From Haemonchus contortus (taxonomy: Eukaryota; Nematoda; Chromadorea; Rhabditida; Trichostrongylidae), in the NCBI GenBank assembly GCA_000469685.2, contig LS997563.1, positions 43,787,651 to 43,851,650 on the forward strand: a stretch of DNA of 64,000 nt, read 5' to 3'. The translations under genes and the position numbers were made by a program. Shown piece after piece: positions 45,156 to 57,000 of the stretch (position 1 is the stretch's first letter; each line of letters begins with the position of its first letter). Under the pieces are notes generated by a model. It made no database searches, was not told where the DNA came from, and saw nothing but the letters and a program-made list of their open reading frames with translations.

Positions 45156-47254
45156 CTATCCAATAATGCGGAGAAGAACCTTGCTATCTTCCTTTGTCTT
45201 TGTCTTTATTTGGCGATGCATTGTTTCTCCCGTATATGTCAATTGAGGCTGAAATTAAATTTAAAGCAAAAATGGTAAGAACAATAGCAAGTCTTGGTTC
45301 ACACAGAAGGCATCCAAGTAGCCTCGGGGAACTAGAAGCAGGAGCAGAAGGAAGAAAATTCAAAAGGGAGGAACGAGAACGTGGGATTTTAAAGTAAGGA
45401 TCTGAGAGAGAAGAGGCCCGGATGGAGTCTAAAAAAGCTTTCCTTCTCTTTCCGCCATCAAAATTGAGCGACGATAAAGAAGGTAAAGGACTAACATCCT
45501 TTAGCATAAGAATTGCGACATCGCGTTCAAATTCATTCACATCTGGATCAAAGCGTAACTGTTCGGCACTCAGTTGAAGTACGGATGCTGTGATCTAAAT
45601 AATTAAGTCGTTTATGCTTCGACACTGTCATAAGTTTGATGTTCTCCATGCATTTGCTCACCGCGCTATATTCTAACAAATATCCGGCTGACTTTATGTT
45701 GTCATCACAGTCTTTTAATCTTTCATGAATCTGAAAACAAGCGTAATAAAAAAGCAGGAACGTTTGAGTGGGTATATCTGCAAAACCTCAGTAGCTACAG
45801 TAACTTGTTTCACAATCAGTTTTGTATGTACTGTCGAATACTTTCCGCTAGACGTGTTCTAGTTGTCAATTATGCAGCAGCATTGGCTTGTGGGATTGCT
45901 CCACTAAGGCCGTACGACCCTTCTTTTAACGGGGAGGGACTCTAGTGAGCGGGGTTTCGTGTCTTTCTTCAGGGTCTGGCATCTTTTCCCGAACGGCGTA
46001 TCGCGCTCGCAGCACGGGAAAAAGACGCTATGAAGGGAAAGATTTGAATTTTCAATACAGAGGATGCGGAGAGTCGCCGCAGAACACTGCCGCAGGCCGT
46101 GGGAATTCGGGGAGAAGTCCTGTTACCCCTTTCTTTGACTTCATAGGGGCATTGCTATGGTCTCACAGGGAAGATACCGTAGGCAATTAGCGAGGGGACG
46201 CCACGGAACCGTGCATAGCCGGCTGCTCAGGCCCACGGCTGCTGTCATCACTACGCATTGCATAACTTCGTCTACTCGCCCGATCCTGGTCTTCATTCGT
46301 CCTACTGTTCGCACTCTTCAACTCCAACTCCCGTCGCAGCTCCACACGACAGCAACTTTGTTATTGTCATCTGATGTCCTGCCGATGCTGTCGTTAACAG
46401 CTTCAAGGAGTATCTGTCAGTATGACTCGCGTTCAAAGTGTATGGACTTCGACGCCTCAGGGCCTCAGGAGGTTTGAAGTTTTGGCGTGTCATGAGCTTA
46501 AGCAGGGACAGTACCCGACCATAGGATGTAGTGAGGTTTTTATGCTTGTATATTTGAGACTTATGTATGTTTGATGTACTGCAAGTGCATGGTCATTTTA
46601 TACCTTGAGTATTGTCCGATGCACAGGGCCCGTGGGCGTAGGTCCTGGGTGGACCAAACGTCGAACACTTATCGCTAGTGGGAATCGGCGTTCCAGTGTG
46701 CCGTACCATCCACTGAACCCAAGCAGTACCATCCCGCAAGGAATGGCAAAGACACGAGGGCACCCAGGCTTATCAACTCTTCACGGTAGAGGGTGTGGAG
46801 CACCAGCAAGTGAGCTCGGCAGGACGGTGGCGCGGGCGCGACACGGCCATTCCAGACAGGCTTCGAAAATCTCTCTCGAGACAAACCCACACAATTTCTA
46901 CTTCTTGAGCACAAAAGCTTCATCCATTTGGGAAACCTGTGGGGCCATATCTCGTCACCGATTGTGTCATTAAGCTTCCTTGGATCATAACATTTTGTAA
47001 GGAACCTTACGGTGAAGGAACGTACCTTGGTTACTGTGTAGTAAATTACCCAAGCAACGCAATGGGCAACAATTGAGAATAACAACCCAATAATGAATAT
47101 GACAATTTCTGGTACATATGACTGAAAAGGGAGTTTCAATCAGTGTCTACACAAATCGAAGGATGCTGTTCAGGAACTTCAAAGAAACTCGCAGTATGTA
47201 GGAACCCTGAGGTTGCGGAAGAAGATACGAACATACTCGATCATCGTCGGCCAT
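45156..47254 (-). CDS. 124-aa single-pass membrane protein, unrecognised
   Basis: Five minus-strand exons, all phase 0: 47254-47237 (MADDDR, donor GTATGT), 47121-47026, 45730-45662, 45594-45496 (donor GTTAGT) and 45248-45156. The second exon encodes a strong membrane segment (PEIVIFIIGLLFSIVAHCVA, about residues 10-29) followed by WVIYYTVTK. The remainder is an amphipathic, charged cytosolic region with IHERLKDCDDNIKSAGYLL and SAEQLRFDPDVNEFERDV. An acidic N-terminus and early membrane segment suggest a signal-anchor protein. If the last intron is retained, the frame stays open to a stop at 45184 and would add a Ser/Pro-rich segment with a second hydrophobic stretch. I do not recognise the family. 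Confidence 0.6.
45900..46900. other. intronic or intergenic stretch, no exon supported
   Basis: Several overlapping frames of about 80-120 codons lie on both strands, but none has matching splice sites; GC content is locally raised. It falls in the long second intron of the membrane-protein model. Confidence 0.35.
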
Positions 47255-47480
47255 TCTACTCTCTTAACGTGAGCAAACCTTCATTGACTAGCAAACTATG
47301 GAAAATGAACAACACCAGCTCTCTATGGAACTTCCATACTTATCAAATGATTAGCTATTTTGTCTGATTATCAATTCATTTCTTTACCGGAGTTATACAA
47401 ACTCTGCCTTTAATTGCTCCTGGTAGTAATGGAAAAGGAATAATCCCTGAAGTGCAGCTGCAACAACTCGACTGATCTGC

Positions 47481-47600
47481 CTTAAAGGCACAGGTCACGA
47501 AAGAATGGTTTCGGAGATTTGCACATAGTTTGAATTCGAAGCCCCCTCTGATACCATTTGTGCAGGAATGAGGTCGAAAATCGTTAGAATAGGGCACAAT
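47481..47600. mobile_element. family 3 fragment
   Basis: CTTAAAGGCACAGGTCACGA then GATGGTTTCgGAGATT-like and CCCTCTGATACCATTTGTGC blocks match the left part of 42958-43417. The right end is not found. Confidence 0.55.
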
Positions 47601-48129
47601 TAGGGCAGGAACATTGGGGGACGTCAGGGCTCCGCCCCTCGCTAGGCTGACTACGCGTTCGAATATTCTTTCACCGCTTTCGCATTGGAGCGAAGTTGGT
47701 GGAAAATCGATACGCTGATTGGCAAATTGCCAGGAGTGGTCAGCTGGTCGACCGCCTCGTACAGAAGCTACTATTCGGCTGTTATTTCTAGTATTCTGCT
47801 ATTATTCTGCGCTATTATCTTCTAAATATTCTCTGCCTGCCGTCGTCGAATGGATGAGGTAAGTATTTCATGTATTTGAATAGGAATAAATGTTATTGCA
47901 TTATGTTTCAGTTTGGGTGTTTTGTGTTCCATTGCACACATGGCGTCGCATTCATGTACTTCCGCGATCATTCACTTAACCACCGTTTTCCCATTACGAA
48001 TCTTGTCCAACCACTTTTTCCTCTTTTTTTTCGGCCGTTTCTTTTCCTTTTTTTCACTGTTTTTAGCCTTTTATGCTTGTCCATTGTCCTAGTGTAGGCC
48101 TTACCTACCAATATTTCTGAAATACCGGA

Positions 48130-48166
48130 TACCCCCAAAATTGTCCTGACCTGTGCCTTTAACTGC
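48130..48166. mobile_element. family 3 terminus
   Basis: CCCCCAAAATTGTCCTGACC followed by TGTGCCTTTAA is a family 3 right end. Family 1 copy h begins nine bases later. Confidence 0.5.
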
Positions 48167-48174
48167 CCTGGGAC

Positions 48175-48423
48175 GGGGGACGGAACATTCACCCAGAACT
48201 GGATGGACGCGGCGAGATTCGTAGCGTTTAGGACGATTTTGGCACCTATCATTCGGGCACGAACTCGAAGTAGAGTACATTAGCATGGTCAGACGTTCGT
48301 ACTAATCAACTTTACTTCAAATTTCGGCTCCAATGATAGGCGCTAAAGTCGTTTGAATCACCACGAATTTCGCCGCGCGATTTGCCGCGTCCATCCAGTT
48401 TTAGGTGAATGCACCCATACCCC
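48175..48423. mobile_element. hAT-like fold-back MITE, family 1, copy h
   Basis: A 249-bp element with a perfect 8-bp duplication, CCTGGGAC, at 48167-48174 and 48424-48431. The outer arms have CACCCAGAACTGGATGG as in copy b; the core is that of the whole family. Confidence 0.88.
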
Positions 48424-49325
48424 CCTGGGACTACACATGCATTATCTTATTGGCCTACTCTTGTCGATAGACCAGACCGAAGAAAAGATACACTTCCTCT
48501 CCTGTGTTCGCTTCTGCCCTGCTGTTTCGGGACAGAGTCGGATAGAGAGACCGCGACGGCGTTGGCGCAGATCAAACGCGCAGCGTTGTCACGTGCGCAA
48601 ATCAATAATCTCCTTTTGCATGCAACGGTTTGCCACTCCTGCCATACCAATACCCGTCGGCTTTCTTTTGGAAAAGGAAGTGGATTTGTTAAGGTCACCA
48701 GATGGGATAAATAAGTAGATAGGCAGAATAGGCAAACGACGGTGAGCCGTACTCTGAGGAGAGCTGTTTTGCGCATCTCCAACTATTTACTGTCACTAAA
48801 TGTGTGCCCGTGGTAAGTGATTAGATAGCTAAAGGAGCAGGCCAAGATTATTTTGAAGGACTTTTCTTCTTCATTCTACCTGGACACGGTGCCATCTACA
48901 TACCTCAGTAGTGTAGATTCTGAACACCTTGTCTCCCCTCTAAGACGGCATTTCATGAGAAACTCCCTTCTCCGGATTGTTGAGTTGAGAATCGCCTTAT
49001 CCATTGATTGAGGTGTTAGCACAGCTTCTCCGTTGTGTTTCTTGAGTAGTTTACAAGACAAAGCTCGGGGTACAACTCTATACAGCCTACCGTACGACAC
49101 ATAAGGACCTAGGGAAGCGTCAAAACACACAAATATCGAGCCTACGCCATTGAGTTCTTTATCTCATTACCGAAATATCGAAGAGCGTCAGCTCACGCCA
49201 GCAGTCAAGTTCAACCAAACGCTTATCGAGCATAGGACACGGACGAGCAGAAAATTGACCTAGCCTCGTTTCATCAGCACACCTGTGAGCTTTTTTGAAT
49301 TTGCCGCCTGCGAACTAAGCGCACT

Positions 49326-49400
49326 GGCTGCTTTCATAGTCCGCCGGCCAGTGCGCGAACGCGCTCCGGCCGAGGGACCACTCGGCCTACGGCATCGATC
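49326..49400. mobile_element. family 2 MITE, one-ended copy
   Basis: GGCTGCTTTCATAGTCCGCC matches the family 2 terminus; the opposite end is not found. Confidence 0.5.
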
Positions 49401-49533
49401 AAGATCCAGTTGTAAAGGAGGGGCAAGCGCCGCTCCCAACCGACCAGCCGCTGCAGAGGGAGGTGCAAAAAAAGCGGCGTACTGCTGCTTATTCTACATT
49501 TTGATCCTAGCTCCTCGAACATGTGGATTTACC

Positions 49534-49945
49534 GGTGATAATGTAGTTGGGGTGGGAAGGGGGTAATGCCCTCTTGAATCACTGACGGCTAGAGCGCAGA
49601 GAAGGAAGAGTAGCCGAGCCCGAAATGGTGCTTAGGAACGTTCCTTAGCTCTTTATGTTATAACTGTGTATTTTTCAGCTGATTTCAGGAAGGATAGGTG
49701 CTCCGGGGTGGGTGAGCCAAATGTACGTTCAATTTTTATCTCACCTCAGCTCTTTGCACAAGATAACCATTTCACCTACCCCGGAGCTCCTCCCTTCCTT
49801 GAAGTTAGGTAAAACAATATTCTTTTGGCTAACAAGCATTTCTATGAAAATGTAAAGTCGGCCAACCTTTCTTCTCTGCGCTCTAGCTGTCAGTGATTCA
49901 AAGGGGCGCTCCCTCTCCACACCTTACCTCCTCTCCTCCCCCCAT
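49534..49945. mobile_element. fold-back element, family 7, copy 2
   Basis: Starts GGTGATAATGTAGTTGGGG. The inner arms pair (TTGAATCACTGACGGCTAGA with its complement near 49880-49920), and the centre has CTCCGGGGTGGGTGAGCC with its complement, as in the copy at 41981. The right terminus is degraded. Confidence 0.6.
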
Positions 49946-49962
49946 CGGACAGGACTTACGTG

Positions 49963-50030
49963 CGTACGAGGATGCGCGCGGCAACTTGCGCGGCGAAGTT
50001 CGCGACGATTTGTACGAGTTTCGAGAGAAA
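49963..50030. mobile_element. family 1 MITE, half copy i
   Basis: Only the left arm is present: ACGTGCGTACGAGGATGCGC, then GGCAACTTGCGCGGCGAAGT. Confidence 0.6.
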
Positions 50031-50764
50031 AACGAGCGGTGAGAGCATTTTCTAGAAACATGCGTGTTACGAGGTTAGGATGTAAGCTTTCCTGGATCGT
50101 CGTGTTTCGTGCATTGTGTCGCTGTATGCAATCTTTCCTAAACTATTTCCTATGAACTACTCTAAAAATGCAATAGAAGTAGTGAGACCATCTGAAGTCT
50201 CAGAATCCCTTCAAGAACAGTTTTGTCTCGCCTATCCAGACTACTCGTCACATACGGTGAGCTTCATCGGCTAGCAACTTATGGAAATTACCGACAGCTG
50301 CTTTGTCCAGAACAGGACCCATCCTCTAAATTGCTGTGTCGTACATCTATCTATTTGTCCCAATAGCCTAAACGACGGGCCCCGACTTCATCCCATTAGG
50401 GTGAACTATTGTCACTTGTTTCCTTTTGTTATAGATAGACTGTGTGTAGGTAACGCGGGATTCTGTGACCGCGCGAGATTAACGTCAGGAAGAAGAAGAG
50501 GAAGGCAACTTTGGGTGTGGGTTTTACGGACAAACTAACAAATCTGCTGTAGGCTGGGAAACCGTCGTTGAATGCCGTCATATGCATTCGAACATCGCTA
50601 CGATCCTACGTAGAAGTCGTAAGCTGGAGCGCATCCGGCAACCAAGACTAATCAACCTTTGAAGGGCTTTCCCTCTGGATTTTACGCATGTGACTGTGGT
50701 AGTTTCCTGACTTTTCGTAAGAAAACAGTGCAAGAAAAGTTTCTAGAATCAGAAGGCTTTTAAA

Positions 50765-50770
50765 TTTATT
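50765..50770 (-). promoter_or_regulatory. poly(A) signal of the 51-63 kb gene
   Basis: TTTATT on the plus strand gives AATAAA on the minus strand, about 300 bases past the stop codon at 51070. Confidence 0.5.
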
Positions 50771-51069
50771 CAGAAAGCTCAAAACATAATTGACTACAGT
50801 ACAAAGGCACTCGGAATGAATTGAGAGGCGACAAGTGGAAAGTCATAGAATTTGAAATACCTGTAGAACACAGAAACAACACACGGGATATACAGAAATC
50901 ACACAAAAATACACTTAGGTCTTTCCAGTTCCATACTTGCAGTTCAATTGCGGAATTAGAAGGATATATTTAGGTCAGAAAACGTCTTTACAAAAAAGAC
51001 TTTCAAAGTTCCTTATTAAGGCCATTGATAATTGTCGTAATATTGAAAATCGCTGGAAATCTCCTAGTA

Positions 51070-54000
51070 TCACCTGAACCTTGCCAATGCTTGAGCACCT
51101 CGCTTCAGATCATGCATCAGTTCTTCTCGTTTCAACGTTTTCAACGCTTCTTGACCTCCTTTTCCAAGGATTCCTAAAATAGGCGAATTCTCCATGAAGA
51201 CTGGCCCGGGTTCCCAACATTACTCATACAACAGCCGACCTCTGAGCGTGTTTTTAAACGCTTCACGGGCCTTCGATTTCAAACAGTTCTGCTTGGCTTC
51301 GTTCATCCGAGCGGTCTTGCTTATAATGGCTTGCTCGAGATTGATATCCATTGTTTCTTGGCGACAACTAAAATATTAATTTATAAGATTCTAAGAGAAA
51401 AAGGAGTCTTGAACAAAACTGTAACGATTTGAAATAATAACACAATGTTCATAAAAACCATCATTGGGACGGATGTGGTGGTGTTAGAGGTAGGGGCGCA
51501 CGATAGCAGGGTCTTTATCAGACCAACATCTCGCCCAGACCAACTGAGCTTCCCAGCCCTCCGGGGATTGCTTTGATCGTACCAGGATCGCCTGGGAGGA
51601 TGAAAGCACTAAGTTGTATGTCAGCTGGTCGTAAGTCATAGGTAGTTGCAGTCATAGGCAACATATGCCTCCAAAGGTATCACCACGATCATGATTGAAA
51701 GTCGATTATCTGGCCGTATCTCATGACGGATTGGTTAACTTAAACCCCATCGCCTCAATCCTAGGACTGGAACGACAGTAGCGAGATAGGGAACATCACA
51801 GTCTCAGTAGGTGAGCTCTTCCACTAGGCTGGTAAAGGCTAGAACCGCAGGCGATGAAATATTCAAAGCTTTCACTCTATCAAGGAGGGCTTGATTGGCT
51901 TATTAGTCTAGTATCCGTTCGGGATCTTTGCACCCAGCCGTGGCCCTACCACCCTTTCGCGCTACACCGATGCCAACGGAAAAAGATAACCTACCTATCG
52001 AAATTTGGACAGCACTCTCTTAGCTTTGTACACTTCTCTTGAATAAGATTTGCATCTCGGAAACAATCTGCCGACTGTTTATAGTCTTCACTGAGCAATC
52101 GAATAAATGCTGAGCCATACAAAAGATGTTCAACGGGGGAATACGGTAGACAGATTGATGTCGAAAACTATAACAAAGGGCACTGATACATAGTTATGAG
52201 AAAGTTGTCTTGAAATACTTACGAATTTCTCATTCTTTTCATCTAGGCAGTCTCGGAGCCGAGTGTTTCGTGTGATCATCAACTCATAGAGCTCTTCGTA
52301 AAATGGCTGCTCAGCGGGATCGCACAGTTCTTCGGCCTTGAAGTGCAATATATGAAGTTAGAATTGAGTAAAATCAGAAAATCACTTCGAAATCTGTGCT
52401 AGATACATAAGGTGGCCATGGCGACCCATACCGCTACCCCAGGGGTATCGTGATAATAGCAGGGCCAATCGGAACGGAATGGAAGGACTCCGAAAAGTTG
52501 TGTCTTGAGTACCGATACAAAGCATCCTCCAGTGGAAATTCAACATCTTCATGCTGTTCTTGTAGAAAAACTTACCCTGTACAAGAGGCTCTCTGCACTT
52601 TCTGCCAGAGTTGGAAGGATTTTGCTGTTGGCAAAACGCCAAGCACAGCTGTCGACAGCCATATGCATCTGATTACGACATCGCATGTATAAATCGCATG
52701 CCGTTTCGTTTCTCTAAAAAATTGAGAACGAAGAACTCCAGCATTCCTTTAAATTATCAGAAAAAACTACGATAAAGAAAAAAGATTCACAAAAATCTTG
52801 GCGGAAATTAAATGAATGGCGCCCGTGTTATGGGCTAGGGAATCATGAGTTTTTGCGGCTATCAGCAAGCAAAAGCTCACCGGTTCCAGTGACGTTGCGT
52901 TGATGTTGTGTTCCTTTTTATACTTCTCTAGCTCCAGTTTATACTCCTTGTTAGACCAATTATGAATGATCGCTTCTTCATCGGTTGGCTTACTCGTGTC
53001 ACTGCTTTTTTCAATGCTTGTCGCCGGATGGTCAACGTTCAAGGATTCATGGCTACCGGATAGGATCAATTTCGTCACACCATCTGAAAATAAGGGAATT
53101 TATTTGAAAGTGACACGATTTGGAAATTATTCATAAACTAAAAAAGACAAGTTGAATTTCAGGTCTACCGAATGTGTGATACAGTTAACCTTGCAACGCG
53201 TAGCACCTAATCTCTAAGCCTAACGCCCATAGTGCCTTTTTGTTGCTTTGCATATGTGACGGATGTTCGTAGGCGCTTGAGTGTATCATTCGGTTATCTC
53301 ACGTTCACGGGTTTTTAAAATCCCTCCTGTCTGGAACAGATTCCTGTACGAATGAATTTGAGGAACAAAAACGAATCAAAAGTATTATATAGATCATCTG
53401 GACTACGCCACAAGCACGACAGTCACTCAAAACTTCACGATAACTGCTGTTTACATGCTAACTCAATGGCCTAACCGCAGACGGACGCAGTATTTATGCA
53501 TAAAGGCGCCACGGTAAGTAAGGAAAAGTATGGATGATGGGTCGGGAGGATCTTGTCGATACTCACTCAACGAGAAGTCGTGGGAATTCCTGGTGAAACC
53601 CACGTTTAGGATGGAACCGCATTGAAGCACAAGTTTGGGAAGTGGAGTAGGGTTTGGGTTGTACTGGTGAAGGTTTTCCGGATCAAGCGCTTCTGTTTGC
53701 TCACAGATGAAGTATTCTAGTATATTTCAACATTTGAATAAGTGGTTTGGTTGATTGACGCACTAGTTCATCAAAATTTGGTCTGGTGAATGATTAAGCC
53801 GTTGAGTTTTGTAAGTGTCAGTTATCGAGTTCTATACAACTCACCTTCAATAACAGTGTGGTCGCCGTGTTCATCGGTCTGGCCTTTACTTTGGCGATCA
53901 AACTTATGCCTCCCTGCTAGCCGTTCTGAAAAGGATTAGCAAGTTCACCATTTACTCGCCATCTTTCTCGTTTCACAAGTTTTATTATTTTTTATTTTAT

Positions 54001-57000
54001 TACCCATTTTTTGCATGTATATATTACCCATGGGAGCGCTCAATTCTATCGACGGCGAAACAAGGCCACGCCGCACACGTCGCGCCATCCCGTGATCGCG
54101 AGATAATCACGATTGAATCGTGGATTATGTTGTTTACATTACTCTCTTGTGGGCTTAGATTCAACTTACCGGCCCCGACCTTCATTTTCTAGTTATTCTA
54201 TAATACTTCCTCTTGGCGGGTGAACTGCACACGCTTTATTCTACCTCTTTTGCAATTAGATTCAAAGCAGTTGGATCAGTACAAGTGATATGCGAATTGA
54301 CGTGATTTTCAACTCGAGCTTTAAACCTAATGTCGTGAGCAAGGAGTGACACCTGTTGGATTTAAAGGAGAAGTTTGGGTTGTCTGCTCCGAAAACGTAT
54401 CGCAACGCTATATCTACAGGAACAAAAGGAAATGATGTAAGCCTGCTATTTCAGTATGTTACATGGAGCCACGTACTGCGCACAGTTTTATGAGCACCTC
54501 AACCGGGCAGACTGATCATTAGGACAACCATTTTATTCTTGAATACAACTAAGTAGATACCTTTCTCTAGCTGTTCTTGATGGCGTAACTGCTCTTCCAG
54601 AATATTGCTCACAGCTAACGGATCGCATTCGGTCTCAAAAACTGCAGCATCGCCATCCGGATAGTCATTTTCGTCGAATGCTGTTAAAAAATTGAAGTGC
54701 GATTAATTTGGAAAAAATCTGTTCCGAAAGTATTTATGACACATCCCTCCGGGGCCGCTTAATTGATACCAGACTCATTTGGAGGTATAAAAGCACTGAC
54801 TTATACATCGGTTGACCACCGCAAGTTACGTTCTGACCGAATTTGCATTCAAAACGCTACTGCGACTCTGCAAGGGAGTCATATGGGAGATGCATCTCAA
54901 AGCGAGATTAATTGACGCCAAAGGTTCCACTCCCTCTCCGAAATGAGCTCTGTTGAGGCCCCTTTTCAACCAACAGTGTTTCATGAAGAGTGCTATGGAT
55001 TGTTACGAATAGGAAGTCTTCTAAATTGCACTCATCTGAAGTTTTCCCGTCACAAATGCTTTTTGTTGGTGGCTGCTGCCTTGCTCTTGAAGACATTAAA
55101 GAGGAAGTGACACTGAGTGGGGCATTTTTTGATTAATTCAGTTGGATTTTTTTCTCCTAACCCCCAGAGCTTCCATCTCTGACACCTCATACTACGTATC
55201 ATGCAATACCTTTAGCGCAAATATAGGTTCTTCATGGAACTAGGTGGTGTTCTGAGCTATTTCTACGCATGACTGTGCCAATCCCTATTCTGAAGGGTTT
55301 TAATTTCAAACTTCGGCGGCTGCTGTATTCCGACAAAAAAATTATTCGAAGAGTTGAGTGACTCACTAGCATTCACTTGTGACTTGATCAGGTCCAAATT
55401 GACCTTGTCGAACTGTTTGATGAGGTTGTCCAGCGCAATCGAAATCTGAATAGAATTATCGGAGAGGAACTTCATGAAAGAGGGCGATATTATTCAGAAT
55501 TCGGAAGCATTCAGGAAACAAAGCATAAAGCGATAGCTTGTTGAATAGGAGGGAGAAGAGTAGGAATTCAGCATTTACAATTTTCAAAGCTATTCAGCTA
55601 TGCATGACCTAAACCCTCCCTCCATAAGTAATGGGGCCTGAAACCAGGGCGGTCCGGGGTTCCCGCCGTAATCCTACTGATATTCTAAGGAAATATCAGT
55701 AATTTTCATACTAGTTCTAACTGTGTTACAGCAGTGTCCTGTTCTAAAACAAGTCCCTCTTCGACCATTCTCAAGGATTTACTCGAAGTTCAGAACCCTG
55801 AAAAAGTCATACCCACCTCAAGTTTAGTCGTCTTATCCTTTGCAGAAATCACCTTATTCCGGAAACTGTTGTGCCATTCGTCGATTAACTCTTTGATCTA
55901 GAAAGAGGAAGATTTTTCCTTGATCAAGAGGAGGTTCTATTCCTACTTGAACAACCTCATGCATATCCTCTGAATCTTTCTTCTCTCCCAGCAACGTCAA
56001 GATCTGTTGAAGTTTCTGTGTTTGGGTTTTCATCATCCGTTCTATACAAGAGCCAGATCGATGGAGGCCCTTAAAAATAACTTTACTCGAGTCCATCGCG
56101 TGATTTCAGCGGAAATCTTACATAGTTGACCTCACCCTCGCTGGAAAGAATGCCCTTCAGGTTACAGAAACTATCGGAAAGATGGGCAGCTACCTTTTAG
56201 GGCGTACTGAAGAAAAAATGGGAATATGGGGTTGACAAGAACGGTCAGAACATTGGTCAGCGACCAGCAGTCCGATGTCCGCCTTAGATGATCCTACTCA
56301 TCCGACCTGTTTTTCATCAGAAAACAACTACCAACCGTTGGCTCACCTTTGTATTGTTGATTTGTTTGCCGAGAAAAATTACTGGAGGTGATGTAACAAT
56401 TTCTCCATCTGCAGGAACATCTTCGTCATTGATCATTTCCAGTGGCCTCATCGATCCAGAAGCTTTCGCATTCTTTGACGGGAGTTTCCTAGTGGCAATT
56501 GGTCCAGACACCACACCGTCCGGCTTTTCAGCCTCAGCAGCCTAAATTTGAGTTCACAAACAGAGCTGATCAGTCCAAATCATCCTCTAACGGTTAAGAT
56601 ACAACCCGTCCTTAGCGCTCACCTGACCAGCTCTCAGAAAACTATTCAAAGCTTCACGAGCGGTTTCACCGGCATCCTGTTCAGCCATTTTCGCTTTGTA
56701 ATTATTGGTATTCTGCAAAGCATGCTCGAATGCTTTTTCATGAGAAGATACAGATGACGGCCCTCTATGGTGCTCTTGGTGCATGTTTATCACCAGAACG
56801 CCTTCTTTAGTAGAAATAGCCTGAAATTGTTGTTGAGAGCCGTCACCTGAGATATAAGAAACTTGTTTTTCGTTTTTCCTAATCTACTGTGCATTAAGAA
56901 GAACTAATGACCAAAAGAGACGTAGGGAACAATGAAAGAAGCTGGAATCAGACGGCAGCCCCTCCGTTCTGGGAACCTGACCCTTCAATTTCCGTTCAAG

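Noticed and set aside
46605..47139. Plus-strand 122-codon and minus-strand 154-codon frames
   Set aside because: The plus frame has no supporting signals. The minus frame is a genuine 96-base exon (47121-47026) extended by chance through the following intron.
51480..51570. tRNA gene on the minus strand at AGCTCAGTTGGT
   Set aside because: The D-arm-like sequence is present, but no T-arm or matching acceptor stem follows at the right distance.
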